Notes: generated from the sequence alone by a model not told the origin. Shown: positions 1 through 9,806, counted from the stretch's first letter. The stretch is 64,000 nucleotides of DNA from Rhizobium sp. NXC14 (GCF_002117485.1 NZ_CP021030.1:2483001-2547000); one strand, 5' to 3'. A program made the numbers and translations.

Positions 1-215
1 CGGCGCCCCGCACCGTCGCGGCGGCATTTTGCGCTTGCAGGCGGCATCAAACAAGTTTCCAAAAGGATTAGTACCGGCGCCGATACTCGGCCGGCCCGTG
101 GTTCCGTGGGACATGCCCCGCGCGAAAACTTCTACCATCCCTCATTTCCATACTGTCGCACGTATCCGATTGATGTATGGAGAAACTCCAGAAAAAGACG
201 TGCACGGAGGCGGCA

Positions 216-2528
216 ATGGATCACCAGGATAAATCCAAGACGGACAAGAACGCACCGGGCGGCGATCTCGACGAACAGGCGCTGTTTTTCCACCGCTACC
301 CCCGCCCCGGCAAGCTGGAGATCCAGGCGACCAAGCCGCTCGGCAACCAGCGCGACCTGGCGCTTGCCTATTCGCCGGGCGTTGCCGCTCCCTGCCTTGC
401 CATCCGTGACAACCCTGAAATGGCGGCCGAATATACCTCGCGCGCCAATCTCGTCGCCGTCATTTCCAACGGCACCGCCGTGCTCGGACTCGGCAATATC
501 GGCCCGCTCGCTTCCAAGCCTGTCATGGAGGGCAAGGCCGTGCTCTTCAAGAAATTCGCCGGCATCGACGTTTTCGACATCGAGATCGATGCGGCGAGCG
601 TCGAGCAGATGGTTTCGACCGTCTCATCGCTGGAGCCGACCTTTGGCGGCATCAACCTGGAAGACATCAAGGCGCCGGAATGTTTCGAGGTCGAGCGGCG
701 CCTGCGCGAGAAGATGAAGATCCCGGTCTTCCACGACGACCAGCACGGCACGGCGATCATTGTCGCCGCCGCTATCCTGAACGGGCTGGAACTCGCCGGC
801 AAAGCCATCGAGAACGTCAAGATCGTTGCCTCGGGCGCCGGTGCTGCCGCCCTTGCCTGCCTCAATCTGCTGGTGACCCTCGGCGCCAAGCGCGAAAACA
901 TCTGGGTCCACGATATCGAAGGCCTCGTCTATGAGGGCCGCACCGAACTGATGGACGAATGGAAGTCCGTCTATGCCCAGAAGAGCGACACCCGCACGGT
1001 CGCCGAAAATATCGGCGGCGCTGATGTCTTCCTGGGTCTCTCGGCCGCCGGCGTGCTGAAACCGGAGCTGCTGGCGCAAATGGCCGACAAGCCGCTGATC
1101 ATGGCGCTCGCCAATCCGACTCCGGAGATCATGCCGGATCTCGCCCGCGCCGCCCGTCCCGATGCGATGATCTGCACCGGCCGCTCGGACTTTGCCAACC
1201 AGGTCAACAACGTCCTCTGCTTCCCCTACATCTTCCGCGGCGCGCTCGATTGCGGCGCCGAGACGATCAATGAGGAAATGAAGATGGCGGCCGTGCGCGC
1301 CATCGCAGCGCTTGCCCGCGAAGAACCCTCCGACGTCGCTGCCCGCGCCTATTCCGGCGAGACCCCAGTCTTCGGGCCCGACTATCTGATCCCTTCCCCT
1401 TTCGATCCGCGCCTCATCCTGCGCATCGCCCCTGCCGTCGCCAAGGCCGCCGAACAGAGCGGCGTCGCACGCCGTCCAATCCAGGATTTCGACGCCTATC
1501 TCGATCAGCTGAACCGTTTCGTCTTCCGTTCCGGCTTCGTCATGAAGCCGATCTTCACGGCGGCAAAGGCCGCCGAGCGCAAGCGCGTCATTTTCTCAGA
1601 AGGCGAGGACGAGCGCGTGCTGCGCGCCGCCCAGGTGCTGCTTGAGGAAGGCTTGGCCAAACCGATCCTGATCGGCCGCCCACAGGTCATCGAGACACGC
1701 CTCAAGCGCTACGGTCTGCGCATCCGGCCATTGCAGGATTTCGAGGTCATCAATCCGGAAGACGATCCGCGCTTTCGCGAATATGTCGATCTCTATTTCT
1801 CGCTCGTCGGCCGCCGAGGCGTCATCCCGGAAGCGGCCCGCACTATCGTGCGCACCAACACCACCGTCATCGGCGCGCTGGCGCTGAAGCGCGGCGAGGC
1901 CGATGCGCTGATCTGCGGCCTCGAAGGCCGTTACGAGAAACACCTGCGCGACGTGCGCCAGATCATCGGCAAGCGCACGGATGTCCGCGATTTCTCAGCC
2001 CTCAGCCTGATGATCTCACAGCGCGGCGCCACCTTCTTCACGGACACCTACGTCACCTTCAATCCGAGCGCCGAAGAGATCGCAGAGGCGACTGTCATGG
2101 CTGCCGAGGAAATCCGCCGCTTCGGCATCACCCCGCGCGCCGCCCTCGTCTCGCATTCAAACTTCGGCTCACGCGAATCCGAAAGCGCCACGAAAATGCG
2201 CAATGCCCTGCAGCTCGTGCGCGATGCTGCCCCGGATCTCGAAGTCGACGGCGAAATGCACGGCGAGAGCGCGATCACCGAAGCGCTGCGCAAGCGCGTC
2301 ATGCCGCACACCACGCTGCACGACGAGGCAAACCTGCTCGTCTTCCCCAACCTCGACGCCGCCAACATCACGCTCGGTGTGATCAAGTCGATGACCGACG
2401 GCCTGCATGTTGGCCCGATTCTGCTCGGCGCCGCCATGCCCGCGCACATCCTCGCGCCGTCGGTTACCTCGCGCGGCGTCGTCAACATGGCAGCGCTCGC
2501 CGTCGTCGAGGCATCGCAGCCGGCATAA
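216..2528 (+). CDS. dme: NAD-dependent malic enzyme (chimeric, with PTA-like C-terminal domain)
   Basis: Oxidatively decarboxylates malate to pyruvate in the cytosol, feeding acetyl-CoA synthesis during growth on C4-dicarboxylates. The N-terminal part (about residues 20-410) has the malic-enzyme and NAD-binding folds, with NGTAVLGLGNIG, FHDDQHGTA and the dinucleotide loop VASGAGAAA. About residues 430-765 resemble phosphotransacetylase, the usual tail of the large rhizobial malic enzymes. An in-frame ATG lies 39 bases upstream at 177, but GGAGG precedes the ATG at 216, and that start gives 770 residues, the length I recall for S. meliloti Dme. The sequence resembles Dme more than the NADP enzyme Tme; that assignment is from memory of the family. 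Confidence 0.93.
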   Translation: MDHQDKSKTDKNAPGGDLDEQALFFHRYPRPGKLEIQATKPLGNQRDLALAYSPGVAAPCLAIRDNPEMAAEYTSRANLVAVISNGTAVLGLGNIGPLASKPVMEGKAVLFKKFAGIDVFDIEIDAASVEQMVSTVSSLEPTFGGINLEDIKAPECFEVERRLREKMKIPVFHDDQHGTAIIVAAAILNGLELAGKAIENVKIVASGAGAAALACLNLLVTLGAKRENIWVHDIEGLVYEGRTELMDEWKSVYAQKSDTRTVAENIGGADVFLGLSAAGVLKPELLAQMADKPLIMALANPTPEIMPDLARAARPDAMICTGRSDFANQVNNVLCFPYIFRGALDCGAETINEEMKMAAVRAIAALAREEPSDVAARAYSGETPVFGPDYLIPSPFDPRLILRIAPAVAKAAEQSGVARRPIQDFDAYLDQLNRFVFRSGFVMKPIFTAAKAAERKRVIFSEGEDERVLRAAQVLLEEGLAKPILIGRPQVIETRLKRYGLRIRPLQDFEVINPEDDPRFREYVDLYFSLVGRRGVIPEAARTIVRTNTTVIGALALKRGEADALICGLEGRYEKHLRDVRQIIGKRTDVRDFSALSLMISQRGATFFTDTYVTFNPSAEEIAEATVMAAEEIRRFGITPRAALVSHSNFGSRESESATKMRNALQLVRDAAPDLEVDGEMHGESAITEALRKRVMPHTTLHDEANLLVFPNLDAANITLGVIKSMTDGLHVGPILLGAAMPAHILAPSVTSRGVVNMAALAVVEASQPA

Positions 2529-2605
2529 GCCGGCATTGCGACCAGAAGATTCACGGATAACCAGCACTCGCCGAGATTTCGCAAGTGCTGGCATCCAGCC
2601 GCGTT

Positions 2606-3460
2606 TTACCTCGGCGTTACGTCAAAGCCGAACCACTTCTGCGATAGCTTGACGATCGTGCCGTCTGCTTTGGCTGCTGCGATCGCCTCGTCGAACATAG
2701 ATTTGAGTTTCGTATCCTCCTTACGCAGACCAACTGAGCTTCCACGCCCAAGCATGCCGCCCTGGAAACGATGGCCAGTGACGATGAGGTCCTCGTTGCC
2801 CGGCTTTGCCGCCGCTGTCGAAAGATATGCCATGGACGCCATGACGAGGTCGACGCGACCGGCCTTAAGATCGAGATCGTGCTGTTCCGTCGTCTTGTAC
2901 TCACGGACATCAACGACGCCCTTCAAATATTTGTCGAGGAAGCTCGCGGCGATCGATGCAGTCTGCACGCCGACTGTCTTACCCTTGAGCAACGGCTCGA
3001 TCTGCTTCAGCGCGGCCACCGCGCCAGCCTCATCGGTGGCGAGCGAAAATACCTCGCCCTTCAAAGGCAGATTTGCGAGCGGGGAGTCTTTCAATGTCGC
3101 AAAGGTCTGACCCGTCGTGCCGTAGGAATCGCTGAAGGCAATGACCTCCTCGCGCTTGGCGGTTGCAGACATCCCCGAAACGATTGCGTCGAACTTTCCA
3201 GCGTTAAGAGCCGGGATCATGCCGTCAAAAGGCTGGATCACGGTCGTGCATTCGACCTTCATATGAGCGCAAAAATACTTGATCAGCTTTTCGTACCCGT
3301 CAAGGCTACCGTCTGCCTTGGTGAAGTTCCACGGCCGAAACGCTCCCTCGGTCGCAATCGTCACATGCGTCCAGTTCTTCTCCTCGGCGCGTGCCGCCGT
3401 CGAAACGGCTAAGCTGGCGACCATAGTGATCGCGGCCATGATTGCGGTCAGGTATTTCAT
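2606..3460 (-). CDS. Periplasmic polar amino-acid / opine-type binding protein (SBP 1)
   Basis: Periplasmic solute-binding protein of the HisJ/OccT/NocT class (family 3), 284 residues. A signal peptide covers about residues 1-25, ending near ARAEE. The mature part shows the family pattern (TIATEGAFRPWNF, then LNAGKFDAIVSGM, GVQTASIAASFLDKY, DLDLKAGRVDLVMA). The second half resembles nopaline/octopine-binding proteins as I remember them. It is the last gene of the minus-strand transport operon, 33 bases downstream of the ATPase gene. A second, related binding protein is encoded at 5802-6656, so two receptors appear to serve one permease. Ligand is inferred only as a cationic or conjugated amino acid. 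Confidence 0.88.
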   Translation of the reverse strand: MKYLTAIMAAITMVASLAVSTAARAEEKNWTHVTIATEGAFRPWNFTKADGSLDGYEKLIKYFCAHMKVECTTVIQPFDGMIPALNAGKFDAIVSGMSATAKREEVIAFSDSYGTTGQTFATLKDSPLANLPLKGEVFSLATDEAGAVAALKQIEPLLKGKTVGVQTASIAASFLDKYLKGVVDVREYKTTEQHDLDLKAGRVDLVMASMAYLSTAAAKPGNEDLIVTGHRFQGGMLGRGSSVGLRKEDTKLKSMFDEAIAAAKADGTIVKLSQKWFGFDVTPR

Positions 3461-3493
3461 ACTGAGTTCCCCTTCTTGATTGAGCTTGATGAC

Positions 3494-4261
3494 CTATTGA
3501 TTGATGAACTGGCGGAAGCGCTCCGACTTCGAATTCGAGAAGACATCCTGAGGTTTGCCCTCTTCCTCGACCACGCCCTTATGTAAAAAGACGACGCGGC
3601 TGGAGACGTCGCGCGCAAATCCCATCTCATGTGTGACGACCAGCATGGTGCGTCCTTCTTCCGCCAAGGCGCGCATGACGCGTAGGACCTCTCCTACAAG
3701 CTCCGGATCGAGCGCCGATGTCGGTTCATCGAAGAGCATCACCTTTGGATGCATGGCGAGGGCGCGGGCAATGGCGGCGCGCTGCTGCTGGCCGCCGGAA
3801 AGATGAGCGGGATAGAAATTGCGTTTATCGGCGATGCCGACTTTGGCCAGCAGCGCTTCAGCTTCGTCGATGCATTCGGCGCGTGAACGGCGCTGAACAT
3901 GGATCGGTGGCTCGATAAGGTTTTCGAGGACCGTCTTGTGAGACCAGAGATTGAAACTCTGGAACACCATTCCGAGCCGAGAGCGGATACGATCGACCTG
4001 CTTTCGATCCGCCGGGCGGTGCACACCGCCGGCGTTGCGCTGCATCGAGATCGTTTCGCCGGCGACAGTCACTTCACCCGAATCCGGCGTTTCCAGCAGA
4101 TTAATGCAACGCAGGAACGTCGATTTCCCGGAACCCGACGAGCCGACAATGGAAACGACATCGCCTTCCAGGGCATCAAGCGAGATGCCCCTGATGACCT
4201 GGAGAGGTCCGAAGCTCTTGTGCATGTCGCGCACGCTGAGTGCGATCTGTGTGGCCGTCAT
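3494..4261 (-). CDS. Polar amino-acid ABC transporter ATPase (HisP/OccP type)
   Basis: Cytoplasmic ATPase that powers the amino-acid importer encoded next to it, 255 residues. Visible motifs are Walker [10 protein letters not shown], signature LSGGQQQR, Walker [13 protein letters not shown] and the switch histidine in VVTHEMG. The insert between Walker A and the Q-loop ([15 protein letters not shown]) is typical of the HisP/OccP branch. Its start overlaps the end of the upstream permease gene by four bases (ATGA), which indicates translational coupling. It lies between the permease genes and binding protein 1. Confidence 0.93.
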   Translation of the reverse strand: MTATQIALSVRDMHKSFGPLQVIRGISLDALEGDVVSIVGSSGSGKSTFLRCINLLETPDSGEVTVAGETISMQRNAGGVHRPADRKQVDRIRSRLGMVFQSFNLWSHKTVLENLIEPPIHVQRRSRAECIDEAEALLAKVGIADKRNFYPAHLSGGQQQRAAIARALAMHPKVMLFDEPTSALDPELVGEVLRVMRALAEEGRTMLVVTHEMGFARDVSSRVVFLHKGVVEEEGKPQDVFSNSKSERFRQFINQ

Positions 4262-5001
4262 CGATGCTCTCCTGCAGGGGTCGCTATGGTGCTGCTCTCT
4301 CGGCTGACGGGAACGGGAGCGCGCAAATGCGGGCTAAGCCTGTACTCGGCGAATTGAATGAGACGCGTCAGCAAGAAATTGAGGGCGAGGTAGATGGCCC
4401 CGGAGACGACGAAGACCTCGATTGCCCGGTAGGTCTCGGAGATGATCTTGGCGGCGACTCCGGTTACCTCCATCAGCGTAATGATCGAGGCAAGTGACGT
4501 CGCCTTGACCATCGATATCATCTCGTTGCCGTATCCGGGCAATGCCTGCCGGATTGCCAGCGGCAGGACGATCCGGCGAAACAACAGGAAGCGATGCATG
4601 CCGCAAGCGCGGGCAGCCTCAACTTGCCCGTGCGGTACCGAGAGCAGGCCGCCGCGAATGATCTCGCTGGCGTAGGCGGCTGTATTCAAGGTCAGCGCCA
4701 GCACCGCGCACCAGTAAGGATCGCGGAGAAACGGCCAGAAGACGCTGTGCCGCACGGCTGGAAACTGGCCGAGACCGTAATAGATAAGAAATATCTGCAC
4801 CAACAGGGGCGTGCCGCGGAAGATGAAGACATAGAGCCGCGCGAACCAATCGAGCGCGGCAACGCCGGAGAGGCGGGCAAGCGCCAGCAACAGGGCCAGA
4901 ATGGCACCAAGGCAGATCGATGTCACGGAAAGCTCGATCGTCAGCGGAATTGCGGCGACCAGGCTCACAAATGTTTCGTTGAGAAACTGCCAATCCATCA
5001 T
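4258..5001 (-). CDS. Polar amino-acid ABC transporter permease (HisM type)
   Basis: Inner-membrane subunit of the importer, 247 residues with about five membrane segments. The cytoplasmic EAA loop is clear ([20 protein letters not shown], then LPGYGNE) and is where the ATPase docks. The gene overlaps both neighbours by four bases: its start with the end of the second permease gene (4998-5720) and its end with the ATPase start. Two dissimilar permeases are normal for the histidine/opine transporter class, which works as a heterodimer. Confidence 0.92.
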   Translation of the reverse strand: MMDWQFLNETFVSLVAAIPLTIELSVTSICLGAILALLLALARLSGVAALDWFARLYVFIFRGTPLLVQIFLIYYGLGQFPAVRHSVFWPFLRDPYWCAVLALTLNTAAYASEIIRGGLLSVPHGQVEAARACGMHRFLLFRRIVLPLAIRQALPGYGNEMISMVKATSLASIITLMEVTGVAAKIISETYRAIEVFVVSGAIYLALNFLLTRLIQFAEYRLSPHLRAPVPVSRESSTIATPAGEHR

Positions 5002-5720
5002 CCGCTCCTCCCCACGCCGCGCGACAGGCGCCGCTCCGCCTGCTGGAGAAGGATGCTCGAAACTGTCGAGATCATCAGATAGATCGCGCCGGCCATCAGG
5101 TAGAAATCGAATGGCAGCCCGGTCGATCCAGCGCCGACCTGCGCCTGGCGCAGGAGTTCGGCAACACCGGTGATCGATACCAGTGCCGACTCCTTCAGGA
5201 CGACCTGCCAGACGTTACCGAGACCGGGAAGCGCGTGACGCAGGGTCAGCGGCGCAACGATCCGCCGCAGGCGAAGCCAGCGCGGCATGCCGCAGGCAAT
5301 AGCCGCCTCGATCTCACCCGGATGGACCGCCCTGAATCCACCTCGCAGCACTTCCGTGAACTGAGCGCCGGAGGTGACGCCCACGGCGAGGGAGCCGGCA
5401 AGAAAGCCCGGAAAGCCGAGGAAACCTTCGGCGCCGAAAAGCCGGCCGACCGCCGTAACCACGGCGCTGCCGCCGAAATAGAAGAGGTAGATGACCAGCA
5501 GATCGGGAATGCCCCGCAGCACCGTCGTATAAGCATCGGCGGCCGCGCGAGCAAAACCGTTGCCGGCAATCTTGGCCCATGCCCCAAGGGTCCCGATGCA
5601 GGCGCCGACGGCATAGCCGGCGATTGCAACAAGGATGGTCATCCAGGCTCCGGCCAGAAGAGCATGGCCCCAGCCATCCGCACCGAAGCCGGCAAGCTCA
5701 AAAAAACCAGGCTGGCTCAT
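4998..5720 (-). CDS. Polar amino-acid ABC transporter permease (HisQ type)
   Basis: Second membrane subunit of the same importer, about 240 residues. The EAA loop reads EIEAAIACGMPRWLRLRRIV. An upstream in-frame ATG at 5783 would add 21 residues rich in Cys and Arg that do not look like a permease N-terminus. The ATG at 5720 begins MSQPGFFELAGFG and has GGAG upstream, so I chose it. It follows binding protein 2 after an 81-base gap that contains a hairpin, and overlaps the next permease gene by four bases. Confidence 0.9.
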   Translation of the reverse strand: MSQPGFFELAGFGADGWGHALLAGAWMTILVAIAGYAVGACIGTLGAWAKIAGNGFARAAADAYTTVLRGIPDLLVIYLFYFGGSAVVTAVGRLFGAEGFLGFPGFLAGSLAVGVTSGAQFTEVLRGGFRAVHPGEIEAAIACGMPRWLRLRRIVAPLTLRHALPGLGNVWQVVLKESALVSITGVAELLRQAQVGAGSTGLPFDFYLMAGAIYLMISTVSSILLQQAERRLSRGVGRSG

Positions 5721-5786
5721 AATGCTGCTCCGGAAGAGCATGTTTTTGCAGCAACTGACATTGTCATAGCCTCTGCTGAGCATGAT

Positions 5787-5801
5787 GCGCCGAAAAGGCG
5801 C
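5787..5801 (-). other. Intercistronic hairpin after SBP 2
   Basis: Perfect five-base inverted repeat GCGCC-N5-GGCGC immediately after the stop codon of binding protein 2. There is no following T run, so it is probably not a full terminator. Hairpins in this position commonly protect the binding-protein part of ABC transporter transcripts and raise its level over the permeases; that role is inference. Confidence 0.4.
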
Positions 5802-6656
5802 TTAGGGAGCGTCAAAGGTCGGTGTCAGGTTGATCTTGCTCCATTTTTCCGAGAGCTGCCTGATCGTGCCATCCTTGGCGGCTTGCCTGATTGCGTCATC
5901 AAATTTGGCCTTCAGATCGGTCTCGCCCTTGCGCATGCCGAGTGCGACTTCGGTAGCCAACATCGCGCCTTTCACCAGCGGGCCGGACATCATCAGATCG
6001 TCATTGCCGGGCTTGCCGAGCACGGAGGTTTCATAAACGCCGCTATCGAAACCTGCATCGATGCGCCCGGCCTTCAGATCGAGATCGCGCTCGCCGGAAT
6101 TCTTGTAGGCGCGCACTGTTACGTCGGATCCGAAATAGGCGTTGATCAACTGCTCCTGGCTGGTCGACTGGACCACGCCGACCGTCTTGCCTTTGAGGGC
6201 TTCGCCGATCGCGGCCATCACCGGATCTGCCTTGGACTTGTCGTTCAAATTCAGCCGCTCGCCGGCCATCGGCAGAGGGGACACCGGCCCGTCCTTCAGA
6301 AGCAGGAAGCTCGCGACCCCGCTCGCGTAGGGCACGGTGAAATCGACCACCTGCTTCCGCTTCTCGTTAATGCCGAGAGTCATCACCAGATCGAATTTTC
6401 CAGCATTGAGGCTGGGGATCATCGCATTCCAATCGCCTGCGATGAGTTCGCAGTCGGCTTTGGCGCGTTTGCACAGGTCATTGATGAGGTCGACGTCGAA
6501 GCCGGCCAGCTTGCCGCTGGAATCCATGAGGTTCCAGGGCGGGAAAGCCCCTTCGATGCCGACCTTGACATGCGTCCAGTCCTTGGCGCCGGCAGCGAAT
6601 GAAGTCAGGAAGGCAATGGCGCCGAACAAAACGGCAGGCAATTTTCTATTTTTCAT
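5802..6656 (-). CDS. Periplasmic polar amino-acid / opine-type binding protein (SBP 2)
   Basis: Second family-3 binding protein, 284 residues from the ATG at 6656, which is preceded by AAGGGGAA. The longer frame to 6689 adds 11 residues that do not fit a signal peptide. A signal sequence (KNRKLPAVLFGAIAFLTSF) is followed by DWTHVKVGIEGAFPPWNL, clearly paralogous to the start of SBP 1. Other shared blocks are LNAGKFD, LKGKTVGV and LDLKAGRID. The two proteins differ around the ligand-contact segments, which suggests different ligands for one membrane complex. It lies between the M28 peptidase gene and the permease genes. Confidence 0.88.
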   Translation of the reverse strand: MKNRKLPAVLFGAIAFLTSFAAGAKDWTHVKVGIEGAFPPWNLMDSSGKLAGFDVDLINDLCKRAKADCELIAGDWNAMIPSLNAGKFDLVMTLGINEKRKQVVDFTVPYASGVASFLLLKDGPVSPLPMAGERLNLNDKSKADPVMAAIGEALKGKTVGVVQSTSQEQLINAYFGSDVTVRAYKNSGERDLDLKAGRIDAGFDSGVYETSVLGKPGNDDLMMSGPLVKGAMLATEVALGMRKGETDLKAKFDDAIRQAAKDGTIRQLSEKWSKINLTPTFDAP

Positions 6657-6712
6657 TTTCTGTTCCCCTTTCGGCGGCCAAATGGCCACCTGTCAGTTCT
6701 GCTATGGCTGCG

Positions 6713-8389
6713 TCAGTCCTCCAGGGCCGCACGCAAAGCCGCATTGGCTTCCCTCAGTCCATGGATCAGGCGATTTCTAGTCTGGCGCGCATGAACAGCG
6801 TAGAAAGGTATGTCTGGCGATCCGACGGGCTGCGCGGCCAGCGCCCGCAGCCCCTCAAGTGACGGCCAGGCGGGGTGCGGGAGGGCGGAATCATGGTGAA
6901 AGCGGTCGCCGCTCGTATAATTCAGCGGCACGAGATGGCGGCCGGCGCGCATCAGCGATGCGTTGACGCGCGCCGTCTTTGCAGAAGACGGGTCCTTCAT
7001 CTCCATGACCGCCTTCGCGCTGATGCCCAACTCGTCAATTGCATTTGCGAGGGCCGAGATGTCGATACGGCCGGAAAGCTCAGCATGCAGTCGCGAAACC
7101 TCTTGGCTGAGAGCGTGTGCGTAGACGGAATAGTCAAGTGGCAGGACGGGCGAGGTCAGCAGGCGCCAAAGTGTTTCCAGCACGATTCGCGTATCCCGGC
7201 TCAGATTGTCGGGATCGATGTGCTCTGCCGTGTCGTGCGGCGTGTGCCACCACCAACCGAGCGCCCTCAGCGTCTTGACGGGGCCTGGCGGCTGATGACT
7301 GAGGCTGCCGAACATCGAGGGGATGCCGACACCCCAGAATGAATGATCCGCCGCTCTGCCATGCCGCCTGCCCGCATGCCTTTGTCCGGTGACGTCCTCG
7401 ATCACCTCAAGAGCCAGCGGCTTCAACTCGTCGATGACACCGGAATTGGTGAGGACGGTTGCGCCCTCGCCGCCCGTGGAGTCGACATTGACATGCACGG
7501 CGCAGCGGCGATCGAGCTCGTCGAAAAATTCATCCGCATACCAGGCCGAGCCGGAATAGCGACCGTGCGAATGGCCTGACCAGAAGCAGATGCGCAGGCC
7601 GCGTCGCCAATCACCCGCATGAAGGGCAAGCAAGCGTGCCGCCTCAAGCATGGACGCGTTCGCGCCGCCATTGTCCATGACGCCGAAATGCCAGGTGTCA
7701 TGATGGCCCGAAAACAGTACGAACGGTTTGTCCTCGCCTGCCGGCTGAAGCTCTGCAACAAGCAGCGGCGTCCTGCGCCAGCCGGTGTCGACCTCTGCCG
7801 TGAGCGTCGCACGGACCTTCTGGCCGCGCGCGAGCCTGTCGCGAAGGCGCACTCCATCTTCCCGCGCGATGGTGCAGATCACGGTTTTCGGCAGATGGGC
7901 GCGCGTGTGTTGCGACGGGCTGCCCCAGACCGGCGACACGCACATTTCGTAGAGATTCTCATTCGGGCTGACATGGATTTCGCCGAGGGCGCCGGCCGCG
8001 CTCGCCAACGCGGCGACTTCCTCCGTCGCAATCCCGTCGACCAGGACGATCTTGCCGGCCAAGTCCTTGCCGACGAAATCGGCTTCCTTGCCGTCGCCGA
8101 CATATTCAAGGTCTCCGCTGATGCCCGCTGCAGCCGTCGAAACCGACATCGAATGGGTAATGCAACGGAGGTCTTCGCCTTCGACCCCGACCTTCGCCGG
8201 GCCGGGCAGGCTGATGAATGCATCATGTGACAGCAGCTGCGTTCCGTATCCGTAGCTCTCCATCTGCGCCTGAAGATAATGAAAGCTCTCGAGCTCCTCC
8301 GGCGCTCCGGACAATTTCACCCGACGGGCAAACTCGCGGATATGCGCCATCAGGCGTTCACGGTCGGGCAGCAGGTCGGGGTTAGGCAT
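6713..8389 (-). CDS. M28-family zinc aminopeptidase with PA domain
   Basis: Predicted metallopeptidase of clan MH, 558 residues from the ATG at 8389. A protease-associated (PA) domain occupies about residues 90-200 (DLAGKIVLVDG). The M28 core follows: first metal ligands in LFSGHHDTWHFGVMDNGGAN, then WSGHSHGRYSGSAWYAD, the ligand in VNVDSTGGEG, and a late histidine in WWWHTPHDTAEHID. No signal peptide is visible, so it is probably cytoplasmic and acts on imported substrate. The start overlaps the M20 hydrolase end by eight bases. The frame runs upstream to 8488, but that part is antisense-like sequence inside the neighbour. Confidence 0.85.
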   Translation of the reverse strand: MPNPDLLPDRERLMAHIREFARRVKLSGAPEELESFHYLQAQMESYGYGTQLLSHDAFISLPGPAKVGVEGEDLRCITHSMSVSTAAAGISGDLEYVGDGKEADFVGKDLAGKIVLVDGIATEEVAALASAAGALGEIHVSPNENLYEMCVSPVWGSPSQHTRAHLPKTVICTIAREDGVRLRDRLARGQKVRATLTAEVDTGWRRTPLLVAELQPAGEDKPFVLFSGHHDTWHFGVMDNGGANASMLEAARLLALHAGDWRRGLRICFWSGHSHGRYSGSAWYADEFFDELDRRCAVHVNVDSTGGEGATVLTNSGVIDELKPLALEVIEDVTGQRHAGRRHGRAADHSFWGVGIPSMFGSLSHQPPGPVKTLRALGWWWHTPHDTAEHIDPDNLSRDTRIVLETLWRLLTSPVLPLDYSVYAHALSQEVSRLHAELSGRIDISALANAIDELGISAKAVMEMKDPSSAKTARVNASLMRAGRHLVPLNYTSGDRFHHDSALPHPAWPSLEGLRALAAQPVGSPDIPFYAVHARQTRNRLIHGLREANAALRAALED

Positions 8390-9806
8390 CAGCCTTCTCC
8401 GGCAATGGCGGCTTAACGTCATCAGGTATCGGATTGACGAAAGGCGTACGCTCCAGACGCGCCCTGTGATCGGCCTTGGCAGCTTCAATCAATGCGGGGT
8501 TACCGATGAGATCGGCGGCCGTGCTCGCCATTACCTTGGCGGCGTGTTCGGTTCCCTTGTGGGCAGCCGGCAGTTTCCCTTGCGCAACCAGTTGCCAAGA
8601 GTGTCCGGGCGTACCGACAGCGTAGGTAGCCCCTCGCATCTGCACGGTCGGCACCACCCAGCTGACCGTCCCGACATCGGTGGAGCCGACCAGAGTGCCG
8701 TCACCGGCATTCAACGGAAAAATCTCCTCACAGAGCGGCTGGTCGTCGTTCGGTTTCAGCCCGAAACGACCATAGGACGCGGCGATATCCTCTGCGTTGA
8801 AGGTCTGCTGGAACTTGCGGGCCGTTTCTCGGTCGGCATCATCAAACACTGGTGGGCCAAGCCGCTGCAGATGGGCGAACATGCACTCCTCGAGTGGTGT
8901 ATTGCCAACGAGATTGGCATCCCCGCTGACAATTTCACTCCGGACCGTCGTCTCGGTCATCAGGGCAGCACCTTCGGCAACTTTCTTGACGCGGGCAACC
9001 AGAGACAGGAGTTCCGGCAAGGTCCGAGCACGGACGAGATAGCGTACCGTCGCGCGTGCCTGCACGACGTTAGGCGCTCCACCGCCCGCGTCAGTGATGG
9101 CATAGTGGATACGCGCAGTGGAAGGCATGTGCTCGCGCATATAATTGACGCCTACATTCATCAGTTCCACTGCATCGAGAGCGCTGCGGCCGAGATGCGG
9201 CGTCGCGGAAGCATGCGACGCCCGCCCCGAAAAATGGAAGTTGATCTCATTGCAGGCGAGCGAGATGGGATTGTTGACCCCGGCAAAGGCTGCCGGATGC
9301 CAGGAGATCGCGATATCCACGTCGTCGAAAACGCCGGCGCGCACCATGAAACCCTTCGAAGAGCCGCCTTCCTCCGCGGGGCAGCCATAATAGCGCACCC
9401 TTCCCATCAAGCCGCTTCCGGCAAGGAAATCCTTGATCGCAGCGGCAGCGAGCATGGATCCGGCGCCCAGCATATTATGGCCGCAGCCGTGACCATTGCC
9501 CCCGTCGACCAAGGGCCGCTGCTCGGCAATACCGGCCTCCTGGCTCAATCCCGGCAGCGCATCGAACTCGCCAAGGATTGCGATGACCGGGCCACCCTCG
9601 CCCGCCTCTCCCATAACCGCCGTCGGCAACCCGGCAATGCCGCGCTCGACACGAAAGCCCTCTCTTTCCAGCATGCGGGCGTGCTCTTCGGCAGATTGAT
9701 GTTCGAGGTAATTGGTCTCGGGAATATCCCAGATGCGGTCACTCAACTCGAAGAACGCCGCGCGCTTTCTCTCGACGATTTCCCAGACCGCATCGGAGTT
9801 CTGCAT
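8382..9806 (-). CDS. M20-family amidohydrolase (AbgB-like)
   Basis: Cytoplasmic metallo-amidohydrolase, 474 residues, close in layout to p-aminobenzoyl-glutamate hydrolase subunit B. Metal-site motifs are GHGCGHN, PAEEGGSSKG and SWHPAAF. A dimerisation domain sits about residues 190-310 (FHFSGRASHASATPHLGRSALD). It is the first gene of the operon and lies divergent from the GntR regulator across 175 bases. Together with the M28 peptidase it suggests that the imported compound is an N-acyl or otherwise amide-linked amino acid that is cut inside the cell. The exact substrate cannot be read from the sequence. Confidence 0.87.
   Translation of the reverse strand: MQNSDAVWEIVERKRAAFFELSDRIWDIPETNYLEHQSAEEHARMLEREGFRVERGIAGLPTAVMGEAGEGGPVIAILGEFDALPGLSQEAGIAEQRPLVDGGNGHGCGHNMLGAGSMLAAAAIKDFLAGSGLMGRVRYYGCPAEEGGSSKGFMVRAGVFDDVDIAISWHPAAFAGVNNPISLACNEINFHFSGRASHASATPHLGRSALDAVELMNVGVNYMREHMPSTARIHYAITDAGGGAPNVVQARATVRYLVRARTLPELLSLVARVKKVAEGAALMTETTVRSEIVSGDANLVGNTPLEECMFAHLQRLGPPVFDDADRETARKFQQTFNAEDIAASYGRFGLKPNDDQPLCEEIFPLNAGDGTLVGSTDVGTVSWVVPTVQMRGATYAVGTPGHSWQLVAQGKLPAAHKGTEHAAKVMASTAADLIGNPALIEAAKADHRARLERTPFVNPIPDDVKPPLPEKADA

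Noticed and set aside
1..215. Small plus-strand frame and possible gene before dme
   Set aside because: The 67-codon frame at 29-232 has no ribosome site or similarity and overlaps the dme start; this stretch is best seen as leader DNA.
5235..6602. Plus-strand open frame of 455 codons
   Set aside because: Antisense to a permease and binding protein with clear motifs; translation is rich in Arg, Gly and Ala without any domain, as expected from GC-rich shadow frames.
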